DNA of 64,000 nucleotides, taken from assembly GCA_026182355.1 (NCBI GenBank), contig JAPFBL010000571.1, forward strand, positions 1 through 64,000, read 5' to 3'. Below are positions 40,308 through 43,821 of the stretch, piece after piece. Position 1 is the stretch's first letter, and every line of letters begins with the position of its first letter. The notes beneath the pieces were generated by a model. The model was not told the DNA's origin. It saw only the letters and a program-made list of their open reading frames with translations, and did no database searches. Position numbers and translations under genes: made by a program. This stretch comes from Hermatobates lingyangjiaoensis. Taxonomy: Eukaryota > Arthropoda > Insecta > Hemiptera > Hermatobatidae.

Positions 40308-40790
40308 ACTAATTTGTAAATATTTTGTTTATATAATATAATATTTTATTTTCCATCAAGGAATTTTAAACATCTACTTTTTTTAAAAATTGGTATTGAA
40401 ATTTTGATCCAATCACAATTCTTTCATTACTAGATATTTCATGTAAACAGTAAATGAAAATAATCATAAATTTGTGGTTGTGATAAGAATAATTTGATAA
40501 TATATTTGACTTACCAAAGCCTCGGTATTTGAAAACTCGTGAATCTCTTGGAGTTTTTCCCCATGGATTAGTTCAGTTTGGTCAATGTGGGACTTGATGA
40601 TGAAGGACTTGCAGGCAGTCCGGCCTGAGGCGTATTGGACAACAGCCCTGGCTCTCTTCATGATGCTGGCATAGTGCTCCTGTTTGCCGACTGCCTCCTC
40701 ACACTTGACTGACAGCAGCTTCACTATGCGGCAGTCTTCGCTGTGCTTCACCAGTAACTCTTCTAACCATGCCTTGTCTACAGCATCCAT
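262..40790 (-). CDS. Ecdysteroid-kinase-like (EcKL/CHK) gene, five coding exons
   Basis: Joined coding exons, in transcript order: 40790-40515, 12047-11925, 10353-10112, 7095-6877, 640-262. They total 1239 nt, giving 412 residues plus a stop, the usual EcKL length. Junction phases (0, 0, 2, 2) match at each splice and every intron has GT..AG ends. The family phosphorylates small-molecule hydroxyls (ecdysteroids in characterised members; detoxification is proposed for others) and is probably cytosolic. Seen: N-terminal GKQEHYAS (nucleotide-loop position), KSFIIK (candidate ATP-binding Lys), FLEDLK hinge, catalytic HGDSWTNN in exon 4, and IFLDFQ (metal-binding Asp) opening exon 5. The frame is intact throughout. 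Intron 1 is about 28 kb and packed with retroelements. Substrate cannot be told. A second copy of exon 1 lies upstream at 45198-44923. Family assignment is firm; use of these exact splice sites is inferred. Confidence 0.88.
760..875 (-). ncRNA. Family E hammerhead terminus
   Basis: Minus copy: CTGAAGA, extra C, GGA/TCC stem II, GAAA, AATC, GAG with CTC before the core. The CAATCCAAACTGGGTGTAAATC edge is the outer end. Confidence 0.62.
878..1041. ncRNA. Family A hammerhead copy, short inverted partner
   Basis: Plus copy 915-1041 has GACT, CTGACGA, GGACCG/CGGTT, GAAA, GATCTT and GGTC; a short mirror lies at 878-912. Followed by GTTTGATCATTGATTG and a (TA)n tract as in other copies. Confidence 0.65.
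1429..1600 (+). ncRNA. Family D hammerhead/PLE terminus
   Basis: Core CTGATGA 1521-1527, extra C, stem II GAC/GTC with loop GATG, GAAA, ATAT, C as H17, GATGTGAG; CAC..CTC before the core pairs GA.GTG after the cleavage site. The left part (AGAAACGGTCCAGTGGAC) is the reverse-direction end fused to it, so the copy is a collapsed fold-back. Confidence 0.68.
1638..1760 (-). ncRNA. Family A hammerhead/PLE terminus
   Basis: Full-length minus copy from AAGATTCCACAT (edge at (TA)n) to ACCCAACTG. Core, stem II, GAAA and AGATCT palindrome intact. Confidence 0.7.
1796..1850 (+). repeat. SINE tail fragment
   Basis: AACAAAAAGACCGGAAAGGCTG...GAGGATCGGTTT matches the 3' hairpin tails of the SINEs at 14689 and 16948. 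Confidence 0.5.
1915..2065 (-). pseudogene. Non-LTR RNase H relic, second copy
   Basis: FMLIDSKATLEVIKKS on the minus strand, alignable at DNA level to 3735-3890 (TTCGAATCTATTAAC against CAGAATCTATCAAAAC; CTTTTCCCTC against TTTTCCCTTC). Confidence 0.45.
3735..3890 (-). pseudogene. Non-LTR retrotransposon RNase H relic
   Basis: Minus strand reads VLIDSEAALIALNNS then FSAWLNQLTCEGK, the DSxxAL...L motif of RNase H in I/R1/Jockey-like elements. No RT nearby. Confidence 0.5.
3891..6380. other. Intron 4 sequence without recognised features
   Basis: AT-rich. A weakly repeated segment (AGTTGAGTGTAAGCCACTCCAG at 5778, its reverse near 3945, and a relative near 4310) suggests one more dispersed family. 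Nothing codes. 2070-3480 is likewise empty. Confidence 0.5.
6400..6545 (+). repeat. Dispersed repeat X, copy 1
   Basis: CATAAAACGACTTCTAGGACC, AATTCCGTCAAAATCTCGAG and the palindrome ACTTTACTTATAGTAAAGT. Copies at 25550-25690 and, more diverged, 36748-36910. Looks like the 3' end of an unidentified retrotransposon. Confidence 0.6.
6877..7095 (-). CDS. EcKL coding exon 4 with the HGDSWTNN catalytic loop
   Basis: It encodes AQDFIKYITDTAFLF... to VVCHGDSWTNNFMFKY and TPTQV, and ends in phase 2 at CAT|GTAAGT. The acceptor giving an open frame is TTGAG|CGCTC at 7096. The next AG upstream (TTTTCAAG) would create an immediate stop given the incoming phase. A (TAG)n array sits directly upstream on the coding strand, so the pyrimidine tract is poor. 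Confidence 0.83.
7106..7192. repeat. (CTA)n microsatellite at the EcKL exon 4 acceptor
   Basis: About 85 bases of CTA/ACT units with small interruptions; on the coding strand it reads (TAG)n within 11 bases of the exon. Confidence 0.9.
7193..7512 (+). mobile_element. tRNA-derived SINE, full length
   Basis: Pol III A box GGCTAGCTCAGTGG (7202-7215) and B box GGTTCAATCC (7249-7258), then a conserved body (ACGTTAAACCGTCGGTCCC, CTCGTTAAAGATCCCTACTC, AGGACTCCCACTGTAGAATC) and a 3' end TGGGACTGCCACTGCAACCTAA. It sits directly beside the CTA microsatellite next to EcKL exon 4. The body motif GTTAAA..GGTCCC resembles conserved central domains of widespread invertebrate SINEs. Confidence 0.8.
8321..8435. 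repeat. Family A fold-back lacking the ribozyme core
   Basis: Two mirror arms (GATCAAACCACAATAAG...) meet exactly at the stem III palindrome AAGATCTT (8371-8378), so everything between the two cleavage-site palindromes is deleted. Flanked by (TA)n on both sides. Confidence 0.75.
8616..8975. repeat. Near-perfect 360-bp palindrome
   Basis: Arm 8616-8795 mirrors 8800-8975, for example TTTCTGATAGATTTCCTTGT with ACAAGGAAATCCATCAGAAA. Edged by (GA)n on the left and (CA)n/(TA)n on the right. The CTGATAGA box is not a hammerhead core. Probably another fold-back retroelement terminus. Confidence 0.7.
9030..9140 (-). ncRNA. Family D hammerhead terminus
   Basis: Minus copy: AACTCACATCGATATTTCGAC and GTCGTCATCAGGAGGTGCG on the plus strand. 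The stem II loop is shorter than in other copies. Next to (CA)n and (TA)n. Confidence 0.64.
9389..9472 (-). ncRNA. Family A hammerhead copy
   Basis: Minus copy with CTGACGA core, stem II slightly mutated (ACAGTT), GAAA, GATCCT in place of the palindrome. Probably weakened. Confidence 0.6.
9555..9832. ncRNA. Family E fold-back pair
   Basis: Minus arm 9560-9690 and plus arm 9715-9830. Cores CTGAAGA (minus) and TTGAAGA (plus); stem II GGATTG/CCG variants; GAAGATTTGAG in the plus arm alters GAAA. Edges GACGATCCAAACTGG. Confidence 0.58.
9853..9981 (-). ncRNA. Family A hammerhead/PLE terminus
   Basis: Full-length minus copy after (TA)n; carries a short GGGAAAT duplication near 9908-9918. Core and stems intact. 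Confidence 0.68.
10112..10353 (-). CDS. EcKL coding exon 3
   Basis: It starts ERGFRLANRKAGLDLNHAKL, the family motif after the hinge, followed by LGRLHGLGAVAVKRG, which matches the helix before the catalytic loop. It ends in phase 2 (GAATG|GTAAGC). Acceptor TTGTTGTAG|GAAAGG at 10354. 242 nt. Confidence 0.87.
10576..10700 (+). ncRNA. Family D hammerhead terminus
   Basis: Plus copy: CTGATGACGACGATGGTCG, GAAATATCGATGTGAG intact; CTTCACATTC before the core replaces CACACCTC, weakening stem I. Confidence 0.62.
10722..10935. ncRNA. Family A hammerhead fold-back pair
   Basis: Minus arm 10728-10813 and plus arm 10814-10935 meet at ACCCAACTG/TTGGGTTT. The plus arm keeps CTGACGA, stem II, GAAA, AGATCT, U and AGTC; the minus arm has substitutions in the core region (CTTCAGAG). 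Confidence 0.68.
11925..12047 (-). CDS. EcKL coding exon 2 (41 codons)
   Basis: It reads FYDKFIPIYEQLL...GTTKTSIFLEDLK, phase 0 at both ends. Acceptor TTTTTTTAG|TTTTAC at 12048, donor AAAG|GTAAT at 11924. The block corresponds to the EcKL segment from the E-x-x-F-Y motif to the hinge (LEDL). Confidence 0.87.
12400..12760. ncRNA. Family K hammerhead pair
   Basis: Plus copy: CTGATGA 12667-12673, extra T, GAACAC..GTGTTT stem II, GAAA, ACGCGT, U, then GTATAATT, with GTAC before the core pairing GTAT after the cleavage site. The minus partner at 12410-12465 has TTTGATGA and ACTTGT in place of the palindrome, so it is decayed. Confidence 0.62.
12960..13095 (+). repeat. Decayed family K hammerhead relative
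   Basis: CTGAAAAAGAACATCAAGTGTTCGAAACATGTTG keeps stem II, GAAA and a palindromic ACATGT but the CUGANGA box has lost G8. It ends near CTGGAGACTTAAT as in family K. Confidence 0.5.
13265..13320 (-). pseudogene. Degenerate second copy of EcKL exon 2
   Basis: About 55 bases match the 5' half of exon 2 (11990-12047) at roughly three quarters of positions. The reading gives KFIPIYDQLLVEKDLN then a stop, against KFIPIYEQLLDEEGLK in the working exon. The rest of the exon is unrecognisable. It lies in intron 1, 1.2 kb upstream of the real exon, suggesting an old partial tandem duplication of the locus. Confidence 0.7.
13797..13985 (+). mobile_element. SINE, 5'-truncated
   Basis: Begins GAGCCGTCGGTCTCGAGCC and retains ACTCGTTAAACATCCCTATT and AGGACTCCCAATGTAGA; a different 3' end (GGCCTCACATCCGGCCCTG). 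Confidence 0.68.
14689..14978 (+). mobile_element. tRNA-derived SINE, variant 3' end
   Basis: Head GGCACGGTTATCTC...GGTTCGATCCCC (B box) and the same body; it ends in AGCCGGTAAACGGCTGACG...GGAGATCGGTTT, a small hairpin tail shared with 16948-17226 and the fragment at 1796-1850. Confidence 0.75.
16191..16319. repeat. (TG)n microsatellite
   Basis: Impure then pure TG runs; overlapping open frames are composition artefacts. Confidence 0.9.
16948..17226 (+). mobile_element. tRNA-derived SINE, variant 3' end
   Basis: Head GGCAGGTTAGCTTAGTAG, B box GGAGTTCTATCTTC (mutated), body with a small deletion, tail GCTGGTAAACGGCTTTCG...GGATCGGTTAAAG then (A/G) tail. Confidence 0.72.
17865..18127 (+). ncRNA. 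Family B hammerhead/PLE terminus, full copy
   Basis: Core CTGAGGA 18040-18046, extra A18047, stem II GAACAC/GTGTTC (18048-18053, 18057-18062) with loop TAC, GAAA 18063-18066, palindrome ACGCGT 18066-18071, H17 T18072 with predicted cleavage after it. Stem I: C39-G73, G38-T74, internal loop, then TTAAT 18033-18037 with ATTAA 18082-18086. About 170 bases upstream (CCCCCACCCATGTCC...) are conserved between copies. Confidence 0.72.
19235..19400 (-). mobile_element. SINE 3' fragment
   Basis: Reverse orientation: AGGTTGCAGTACCAGTCCCA and ATTCTACATTGGGAGTTC, AAATTTTTGCC. Immediately left of the gypsy-like repeat at 19405. Confidence 0.65.
19405..19529 (+). repeat. LTR-like direct repeat, left
   Basis: 125 bp starting GTACGTGTAATTTAATT and ending AAGTTTACA. 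About 90% alike to 20674-20798. Followed directly by ..AATTAAATTACACGTAC, the reverse complement of its start. Confidence 0.68.
19536..20546 (+). pseudogene. Ty3/gypsy-type integrase C-terminus, split by the non-LTR insertion
   Basis: The left part (to 19641) ends RIDKTLKEHIFYP; the right part (from 20327) continues in the expected order with GDLVYVENGN, HPVRLGSYPI, SLYEVGCG and HSAKLLPY, to a stop at 20544-20546. The GDLV..RL.GPYPI pattern is the C-terminal domain of gypsy integrases. The reading frame agrees across the insertion, so the host element was intact here when hit. Protease and RT are missing. Confidence 0.78.
19642..20312 (-). mobile_element. 5'-truncated R1-like non-LTR retrotransposon insertion
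   Basis: Encodes (20312-19923) a C-terminal segment with HWLTQVTTGHGDF, YLFRF and the zinc-knuckle-like CPCGGASETVQHIIEDC, typical of the region after RNase H/RT in R1/Jockey-type elements. The frame is open to the stop at 19923. It is flanked by the 14-base duplication CATATATTTTACCC (19628-19641 and 20313-20326), the target-site duplication. The 3' end reads AATAAACCAAAACA. It sits inside a gypsy integrase. Confidence 0.82.
20674..20798 (+). repeat. LTR-like direct repeat, right
   Basis: Partner of 19405-19529. It is preceded by GGAAGAAA, a possible polypurine tract. Only about 1.15 kb separates the two, so most of the internal element is deleted. Confidence 0.68.
20818..21005 (-). mobile_element. 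SINE 5' half
   Basis: Reverse orientation: GAGTAGGGATTTTAAGGAG, GATTAACGTCCTTTCCGAGG, B box in GGGTATTGAACCCC, A box region GCTACCCACC. Truncated at the CTCTAAATAGAC junction. Confidence 0.7.
21451..21591. repeat. (TG)n microsatellite
   Basis: TG runs with GAATGAG and TATG interruptions. A further pure (TG)n is at 16765-16802. Confidence 0.9.
22312..22593 (-). ncRNA. Direct tandem dimer of family B hammerhead units (2 x 141 bp)
   Basis: Units 22312-22452 and 22453-22593 differ at only a few positions. Each holds a minus-strand hammerhead: CTGAGGA core, stem II GAACAC(T)/(G)TCTTC, slightly weakened, GAAA, ACGCGT palindrome, U, GTTTAT. The rest of the unit (ACTTATTATGTTACTTATCTG) differs from longer family B copies. 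Confidence 0.68.
23345..23515 (+). pseudogene. Tc1/mariner-like transposase HTH relic
   Basis: Fragments read SDNGRELNNISVRKILKENN then FH.RV, resembling the second helix-turn-helix of Tc1-type transposases (ISxxTVxRxLxExxL..RV). Frames are broken by stops. The hAT MITE is inserted just after it. Confidence 0.5.
23519..24150. mobile_element. hAT-type non-autonomous element (MITE)
   Basis: Terminal inverted repeats TAGTGATGGCAAACC (23519-23533) and GGTTTGCTATCACTG (24136-24150), the CAGTGATGGCAAACC type of hAT elements; GACACGCGTGTC follows the left end. Eight-base flanks CTATAACC and GTATACCC match at 6 of 8 positions, as expected for an aged target duplication. Inside: AT-rich direct repeats (TTTTGTATTTTAAAT at 23845 and 23986) and no ORF. 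Confidence 0.75.
24267..24820 (+). ncRNA. Direct tandem array of hammerhead-bearing units (family A variant)
   Basis: Three full units and part of a fourth, all in the same direction with spacing of about 152-163 bp (landmark GTGGYGTC at 24281, 24443, 24595, 24758). Each full unit has a family A hammerhead: GACTCTGACGAAGACC (unit 1), the same core with a weaker stem II (unit 2), and CTGACGAACACTG with TTGAAAGATCTTAGT (unit 3). The rest of each unit (GGCTCGACGCACC, TATAGGAGTTGG) is not shared with other family A copies. No ORF. Confidence 0.7.
25550..25690 (+). repeat. Dispersed repeat X, copy 2
   Basis: About 85% alike to 6400-6545, preceded by (CCCA)n. Ends CTTACTTGTAGTAAATTAC. Confidence 0.6.
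26195..26345. repeat. Family C fragment fused to family E end
   Basis: ACTCACTTTTCAATATTTCG and the stem II hairpin GACCGCCATTACGGTC are present, then it switches to a family E outer end (GTGTTTCTTTACTTTGTGTG...). The ribozyme is cut. Confidence 0.5.
26395..26600. ncRNA. Family I pair, diverged
   Basis: Mirror arms with GCTCTCTGAAGATGTG (plus) and the reverse form near 26450-26475. GAAAGGCCTTAGAGC retained in the plus arm. Confidence 0.55.
26629..26844 (-). pseudogene. Penelope-like element N-terminal ORF fragment
   Basis: The reading LVRRIESLSLKIVNAKTAVN...CLKEDLLPIYTN resembles the N-terminal region of PLE polyproteins that ends in a LLPxYT-type motif before the RT domain. It then runs into (TA)n. 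A shorter relative (AAAAGAAGGTCTGCTGCCAA-type end) recurs at 38020-38050, 37865-37890 and 1380-1395. Assignment is by motif recall and is tentative. Confidence 0.45.
27795..28150. ncRNA. Family C pair, diverged
   Basis: Minus arm 27795-27890 and plus arm 28065-28150. The cores (CTGAATG, CTAAAGA) are damaged; GAAATATTGAAAAGTGAG is kept in the plus arm. Confidence 0.52.
28207..28365. ncRNA. Family A hammerhead copy with a plus-strand 3' fragment
   Basis: Minus copy 28279-28365 is intact (GCTAAGATC, CGGTCTTCGTCAGAGTC on the plus strand). A plus fragment 28212-28262 retains only GTTGAAAGATCTTACT onward; a near-identical fragment recurs at 28618-28675. Confidence 0.65.
28899..28950. repeat. (TA)n microsatellite between retroelement ends
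   Basis: About 26 TA units joining a family D edge (28865) to a GAAACGATTTCACG edge (28952). Similar long tracts at 37516-37560, 53967-54016 and 56675-56720 have the same position. Confidence 0.85.
29110..30890. other. Intron 1 stretch without recognised features
   Basis: Non-repetitive AT-rich DNA; no ORF, splice-like exon or known repeat seen. The same holds for 15000-15900, 21600-22300, 24830-25540, 27060-27780, 32490-33330 and 35730-36740. Confidence 0.45.
30903..31728. mobile_element. Nested palindrome: two family B termini around a family N fold-back
   Basis: Outer arms: family B minus 30903-31163 and plus 31447-31728, both with intact CTGAGGA..GAAACGCG cores (the plus arm has GCTTAT after the cleavage site). 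Inner arms: 31200-31318 and 31326-31420, almost perfect mirrors. The inner minus arm reads GCTC-TTGAAGA-T-GGG...CCC-GAAA-CCGGTC-GAGC, a hammerhead layout with palindrome ACCGGT and stem I GCTC/GAGC, but with U in place of C3. No ORF of note. Confidence 0.7.
32290..32480 (-). ncRNA. Family F relic
   Basis: Minus orientation: TCTCTCCTGAATACGGTTCAAACC with the terminal segment TAATTTTTGG. Contains a small perfect hairpin GGTTAGTTGGG/CCCAACTAACC (32422-32446). Related pieces at 38262-38600 and 62565-62680. Confidence 0.5.
33335..33509 (-). mobile_element. SINE 3' part abutting the GC-rich block
   Basis: Reverse orientation: AGGTTGGATTGCAGTGGC, ATTCTCCATTAAGAG, GGCCCGGGACCGACGGCTTA, then cut by a 13-base C run. 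Confidence 0.68.
33511..35720. repeat. GC-rich block around a 128-bp minisatellite
   Basis: Starts with a C13 run (33511-33523) and a G20 run (33550-33569) that can pair. The tandem array 33750-35545 has about 14 units of 128 bp (landmark GGGGCTTTACGG at 33885, 34013, 34269 ...), with several short deletions in units 8-11. Each unit has GGGTTTGGGGTCCGTGGGG, three close G runs. GGTGGAAAGTCC occurs on both sides (33653 and 35606). Base composition is unlike anything else in the window. All three plus frames stay open because the unit has no stops. Confidence 0.82.
36748..36910 (+). repeat. Dispersed repeat X, diverged copy 3
   Basis: CAGAGACCTCAAAATGTGTAAATC and AAATCGATTTGAAATCATGACC align with the other two copies. 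Confidence 0.45.
36974..37147 (+). mobile_element. SINE 5' part
   Basis: Head CCAAGGGTAGTCCAATGGC, B-box-like GGGTTAAATTCTC, body to AGCCTGTACAATG, then (TA)n. Confidence 0.65.
37171..37285 (-). ncRNA. Family A hammerhead/PLE terminus
   Basis: Minus copy from (TA)n to CAACTGAG; core and stems intact, with one insertion in the AAAATGGG part. It directly follows a truncated SINE (36974-37147). Confidence 0.68.
37591..37705 (-). ncRNA. Family A hammerhead/PLE terminus
   Basis: Minus copy beginning TTCACATAAACACG after a (GA)n tract. The core reads CTGATGA here, still an allowed base at position 7. Confidence 0.7.
37710..38052. mobile_element. Inverted PLE N-terminal relics
   Basis: Two inverted copies (37715-37890 and 37905-38050) of a segment ending beside (TA)n. 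On the minus strand the left copy reads KFHHRIQKKSSEIWRNNIRK, a basic coiled segment like PLE N-termini. The arms pair around 37935-37950 (TTCTTACGAGAAAACTCGAG). Flanked by family A hammerhead copies at 37591-37705 and 38061-38239. Confidence 0.5.
38061..38239. ncRNA. Family A hammerhead copy with partial mirror
   Basis: Minus copy 38061-38183 with intact core (stem II CTGTAAC variant), followed by a plus fragment 38188-38239 that starts at the cleavage-side sequence CTTAGTC. Confidence 0.66.
38262..38600 (-). ncRNA. Family F PLE terminus
   Basis: Minus copy: CTCTCCTGAACACGGTTCAACC, AAAAATTAGAGACT, followed by a conserved internal block (GAGACGGCTGCAGACCAACAATG, GATTCTTGTCTACCTTATT reversed). 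Confidence 0.52.
38627..38748. ncRNA. Family A hammerhead copy, plus strand, mutated GAAA
   Basis: The plus arm has GACTCTGACGAAGACCG and CGGTTG but the GAAA box reads GTAA, so cleavage is unlikely. A short mirror piece is at 38627-38660. Confidence 0.55.
39640..39860. ncRNA. Family E copy joined to a family A fragment
   Basis: Minus family E copy 39695-39790 (CTGAAG core, GGATCATCC stem) running straight into a plus family A fragment 39806-39860 (GGTTGAAAGATCTTAGTC). The junction is inside both ribozymes. Confidence 0.55.
39891..40119. ncRNA. Family A hammerhead, head-to-head fold-back pair (type copy)
   Basis: The plus arm shows all elements: GGG 40024-40026, stem I GACT 40032-40035, core CTGACGA 40036-40042, one extra base A40043, stem II GACCG/CG(A)TT around the loop CTTGTTA, GAAA 40061-40064, palindrome AGATCT 40064-40069, H17 = T40070 with predicted cleavage after it, then AGTC 40071-40074 pairing with GACT and CCC at 40082-40084 pairing with GGG across an internal loop. 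The minus arm (39892-40015) is the mirror copy, so the locus can also fold as one long hairpin. Confidence 0.72.
40161..40245 (-). ncRNA. Family A hammerhead copy
   Basis: Minus copy nearly identical to the 39892-40015 arm, including its unusual TCGTAAC stem II change, so it is a recent local duplicate. It abuts (TA)n. Confidence 0.68.
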
Positions 40791-41400
40791 GACTACCTAA
40801 AAACAAACATCGTCATTGTTTATTGATATCCACCCCGAGTGGAGCCATGCAGCCCTACCACAGGCTACAATGGCTTTATATCCACAGGTTCATTGAACCA
40901 GGGTCTACAAAGGCCACTGACTTTACCTGTAGGTCAGTGATAAGGTCATTACCACTGCTGAGTAGGTTCAGTAGGACGTTTGGTTCGAAGTTTAATCTGA
41001 AACTCTAAAAAAAAAGTCGGTACTACGGGGGGTGGGGGCCCATGGAGGGGTTCTCTCTCCATCCCGCCAACTGAGGTTGGACTCGTAGTGGCTGTTGGTT
41101 TTCACCCAAGTTGGGTAGACCTTTCTGATCGCTGTGAGGGAAGCAGTACTTCTCGGGAGGATGCCTGCTTAGCATACCGGGGAGATAGAGACCCCAAACC
41201 CCTACCAGTGAAAACAGACCTTGAACTCAGCTGAATAGACTAGACAACTGGTACTTGCTTTATAGACGCTTTGGCTTTTGACGGAACCTCAGAGTGGGGA
41301 CGATTAGATACCACCCCTCTGTCGAGCCCTTTATTTACGAATAGTGATACCTTAAGGATCTCTCTAGCACTTATAAACACGGACAAGGTGGCGTTTAGAT
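40300..41400 (-). repeat. Segmental duplication, copy 1 (EcKL exon 1 plus UTR and flanks)
   Basis: About 1.1 kb that aligns to 44505-45765 in the same orientation. It includes intron 1 start, coding exon 1, a short UTR intron and a GC-rich upstream block (41018-41220) with matching landmarks in both copies, such as ACAACTGGTACTTGC and GGGGACGATTAGATACC. Each copy abuts (TA)n and hammerhead-bearing repeats at its low-coordinate end. The GC-rich block may hold the 5'UTR exon and promoter, but no TATA or initiator is clear. It could instead be an old non-LTR retrotransposon end. Confidence 0.8.
40515..40790 (-). CDS. EcKL coding exon 1, proximal copy (92 codons)
   Basis: The ATG is at 40790-40788. 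The exon encodes the N-lobe: an acidic helix (MDAVDKAWLEELL), the GKQEHYAS loop, then KSFIIK, and ends EFSNTEAL in phase 0. The donor reads TTG|GTAAGTC at 40514. Six bases before the ATG, TTTTTAG|GTAGTC looks like a 3' splice site (exon edge 40796), so a separate 5'UTR exon is likely. Its donor CTACAG|GTAAAG lies at 40927/40926. The exon end joins naturally to FYDKFIPIYEQLL at 12047, the expected next block in the family. Confidence 0.85.
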
Positions 41401-41705
41401 AACGAGAGATTTGTAATCTCTCTATTCCCCCCTTCTGTACAATAGTTTTTAGGAGACGTAGTGCTATAGTCACTCTCAAATAATAACAATACATTTTTTG
41501 ATATTCAGATTACGCAAAGGTTCTTTTACTTCTATTCGTTTAGTATTTGATATAAGTACAGAGAAATAACTTTAACCACTGTAATCTTTATTATAAAGGA
41601 AAATCTTTTTTGCTTTTGTAAGAACTATTGTTTTTTTTTTCATTACACTAAAAGCTTCGAGACAACGCTCGACCAGATTCAAAATAGGGCACTGTTTGAA
41701 CCACG

Positions 41706-41706
41706 A

Positions 41707-41764
<58 letters not shown>
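41706..41764. repeat. (TC)n microsatellite
   Basis: About 29 TC units ending directly at the (TA) edge of a family A hammerhead copy. Confidence 0.9.
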
Positions 41765-41770
<6 letters not shown>

Positions 41771-41781
41771 ATATAATATAT

Positions 41782-41950
41782 GATCAAACCACAATAAGAA
41801 ATGGGAAAACAAGACTAAGATCTTTCAACCGTAACAAGCGGTCTTCGTCAGAATCAAAAACCCAACTCACCATTTAGTATTTGATGTCCCCATTTCTTAT
41901 TGTGGTTTGATCATTGATTGTTGTTTCACGTGTTTATGTGAAATCTTTTT
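41782..41950. ncRNA. Family A hammerhead copy with partial mirror
   Basis: Minus copy 41782-41867 (core CTGACGA preceded by GATT instead of GACT) and a plus fragment 41890-41950. Follows a long (TC)n tract. Confidence 0.64.
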
Positions 41951-41984
41951 ATATATAATATATATATATGTATAAAAGATTCAA

Positions 41985-42275
41985 TAATATATCGACCGTT
42001 TGATAGAATAGGTGTGTTATCTAATCGGGATTTGGTCAAATTTTCTAGGTTCAAAAATCAAACTGTCATTGCCGACATTTCTAGTCTAGTCAAAGGTTTT
42101 GTCCGGTTAAGATTGTATTTCCTTTAAATAATGTTAATTTCATTTTCTTAGTTCAAAAATTCTTACTTCTGCCTATGAAAATGATTTTAAAACAAAACCG
42201 AAACGTCGGCAATGAGAATTTGATTTTTGAACCTAGAAAATTTGATCGAATCCCGATTAGATAACACACCTACTC
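41985..42275. repeat. Fold-back family M
   Basis: Arms 41990-42085 and 42165-42275 pair (GTGTGTTATCTAATCGGGAT on the left). Plus arm CCTATGAAAATG...AAAACCGAAACGTCGGCAATGAG. Confidence 0.55.
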
Positions 42276-42295
42276 GTATATATATATATATCAAT

Positions 42296-42640
42296 GATCA
42301 AACCACAATAAGAAATGGGAAAACAAGACTAAGATCTTTCAACCGTAATAAGCGGTCTTCGTCAGAGTCAAAAACTCAACTGAAAGATCTTATACGGTTG
42401 AAAGATCTTAGTCTTTTTTTCCCATTTCTTATTGTGGTTTGATCATTGATTGTTGTTTCACGTGTTTATGTGAAATCTTTATATAATATATATATATTAT
42501 ATATGATCAAACCACAATATGAAATGGGAAAAAAAGTCTAAGATTTTTTAGTCTTAAGACCTCAAGAGGTGGTCTTCGTCAGAGTAAAAACTCAACTTTG
42601 ATTATTGATTGTTATTTCAGGTGTTTATGTGAAATCTTGT
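42296..42640. ncRNA. Cluster of four family A pieces
   Basis: Minus copy 42296-42382 (intact core), plus fragment 42383-42480 starting in stem II, minus copy 42505-42596 (stem II and GAAA altered), and a short plus end 42597-42640. The arms pair two by two. Confidence 0.62.
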
Positions 42641-42664
42641 TATCGAATATGTACATAAACATAA

Positions 42665-42825
42665 ATATATATATATAGCACTTAAAATAAAGTGTGATAC
42701 TTCGAAAGAAACCTAACAGAGGACTCAATTTTCAATATTTTGACTGTTTTGGTGATAGAAATATTGAAAAGTGAGTTCTTTGTTAGGGTTTCTTTCCATG
42801 TGGTACAGTTTATTTTTAAGTATAT
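42665..42825. repeat. Family C collapsed fold-back
   Basis: Mirror ends CACTTAAAATAAA... and GAAATATTGAAAAGTGAG around a short centre (42735-42760); no CUGANGA box remains. Confidence 0.5.
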
Positions 42826-43159
42826 ATGACATTCATATTACAACAAAACTCCTTTTACTTTAAAACAACGAATTATAAAAATTGTGGGTAATTTAATACT
42901 TTTATCTATTTACTTAGTATTTAGTGTAACCATATACACCTATTTTTAAACCTCTCTTATCATTATTGTAAAGGAAAATCTGTTTTGGTTTTACAAGTGC
43001 AACAAAACAAACGGTTTTTTGTTGCACGGAAAACATCGAGCCAACATTACATATTAATTTCGACCAAAAACCTAAAACTACATTGAATTTACGAAAATCA
43101 TCTCGACATATTGCTACTAGTTTCTAATAAAACGACTATTTTTTTTGGAAAAGGCACTT

Positions 43160-43385
43160 TGTTAACCAGGGAGAAGGGTGACCAAGCGTGCCGGAAACAC
43201 AACGGAAAATGGTTTTCCTGTCGTTGTGTTTCCGGGTGTTTGGTCGCCCATTCTCATTTCTCCTGAAGAAAATCATCCGAAATTTTTAGTTTGTAAGTGT
43301 GTCAATTTCTTTGTGTGTTGCTTTACTTCGTTTTTGAACTGGTTTGCGTCTAGTTTGGATCGTTTTTTCTAATTTTAAGTAAAAT
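43160..43385 (+). ncRNA. Family E copy, diverged
   Basis: A short hairpin (43185-43235, GTTTCCGG arms) leads to CTGAAGAAAATCATCCGAAATTTTTAGTTTG; stem II is damaged. Confidence 0.5.
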
Positions 43386-43489
43386 ATATATAATATAATA
43401 TATATATATATATATATATATTTAATTTTTAATTTTAAAAATATATATATATATATAATATATATTTATATATATTAATATTAATTAAT

Positions 43490-43640
43490 GATCAAACCAC
43501 AAAATGAAAAGGGAAAAAAGACTAAGATCTTTCAACCGTAACAAGCTGTCTTCGTCAGAGTCAAAAACCTAACAGGTCAGTTAGGTTTGTTACGGTTGAA
43601 AGATTTTAGTCTTTTTTCCTCATTTCATTTTGTGGTTTGG
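43490..43640. ncRNA. Family A fold-back pair, sub-family with AAAATGAAAAGGG
   Basis: Minus arm 43490-43574 with CTGACGA core and CAGCTTGTTACGGTT stem II; the plus arm 43576-43640 lacks the core (jumps from TTAGGTTT to GTTACGGTTGAAAG). Confidence 0.6.
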
Positions 43641-43821
43641 TATTGAAATAATATATATTTATATATATATATATATATATATAATATTTATATATAGTAC
43701 TTTAAACAATACAATACTTTAAACAAGTCATGGACAGTTCTATAACCTTCCTGGTAATAGGTTAAGTGAGATCAGCTGTCCATCGTAGTACTCACTACTA
43801 TATATATATATAAAACAATAT

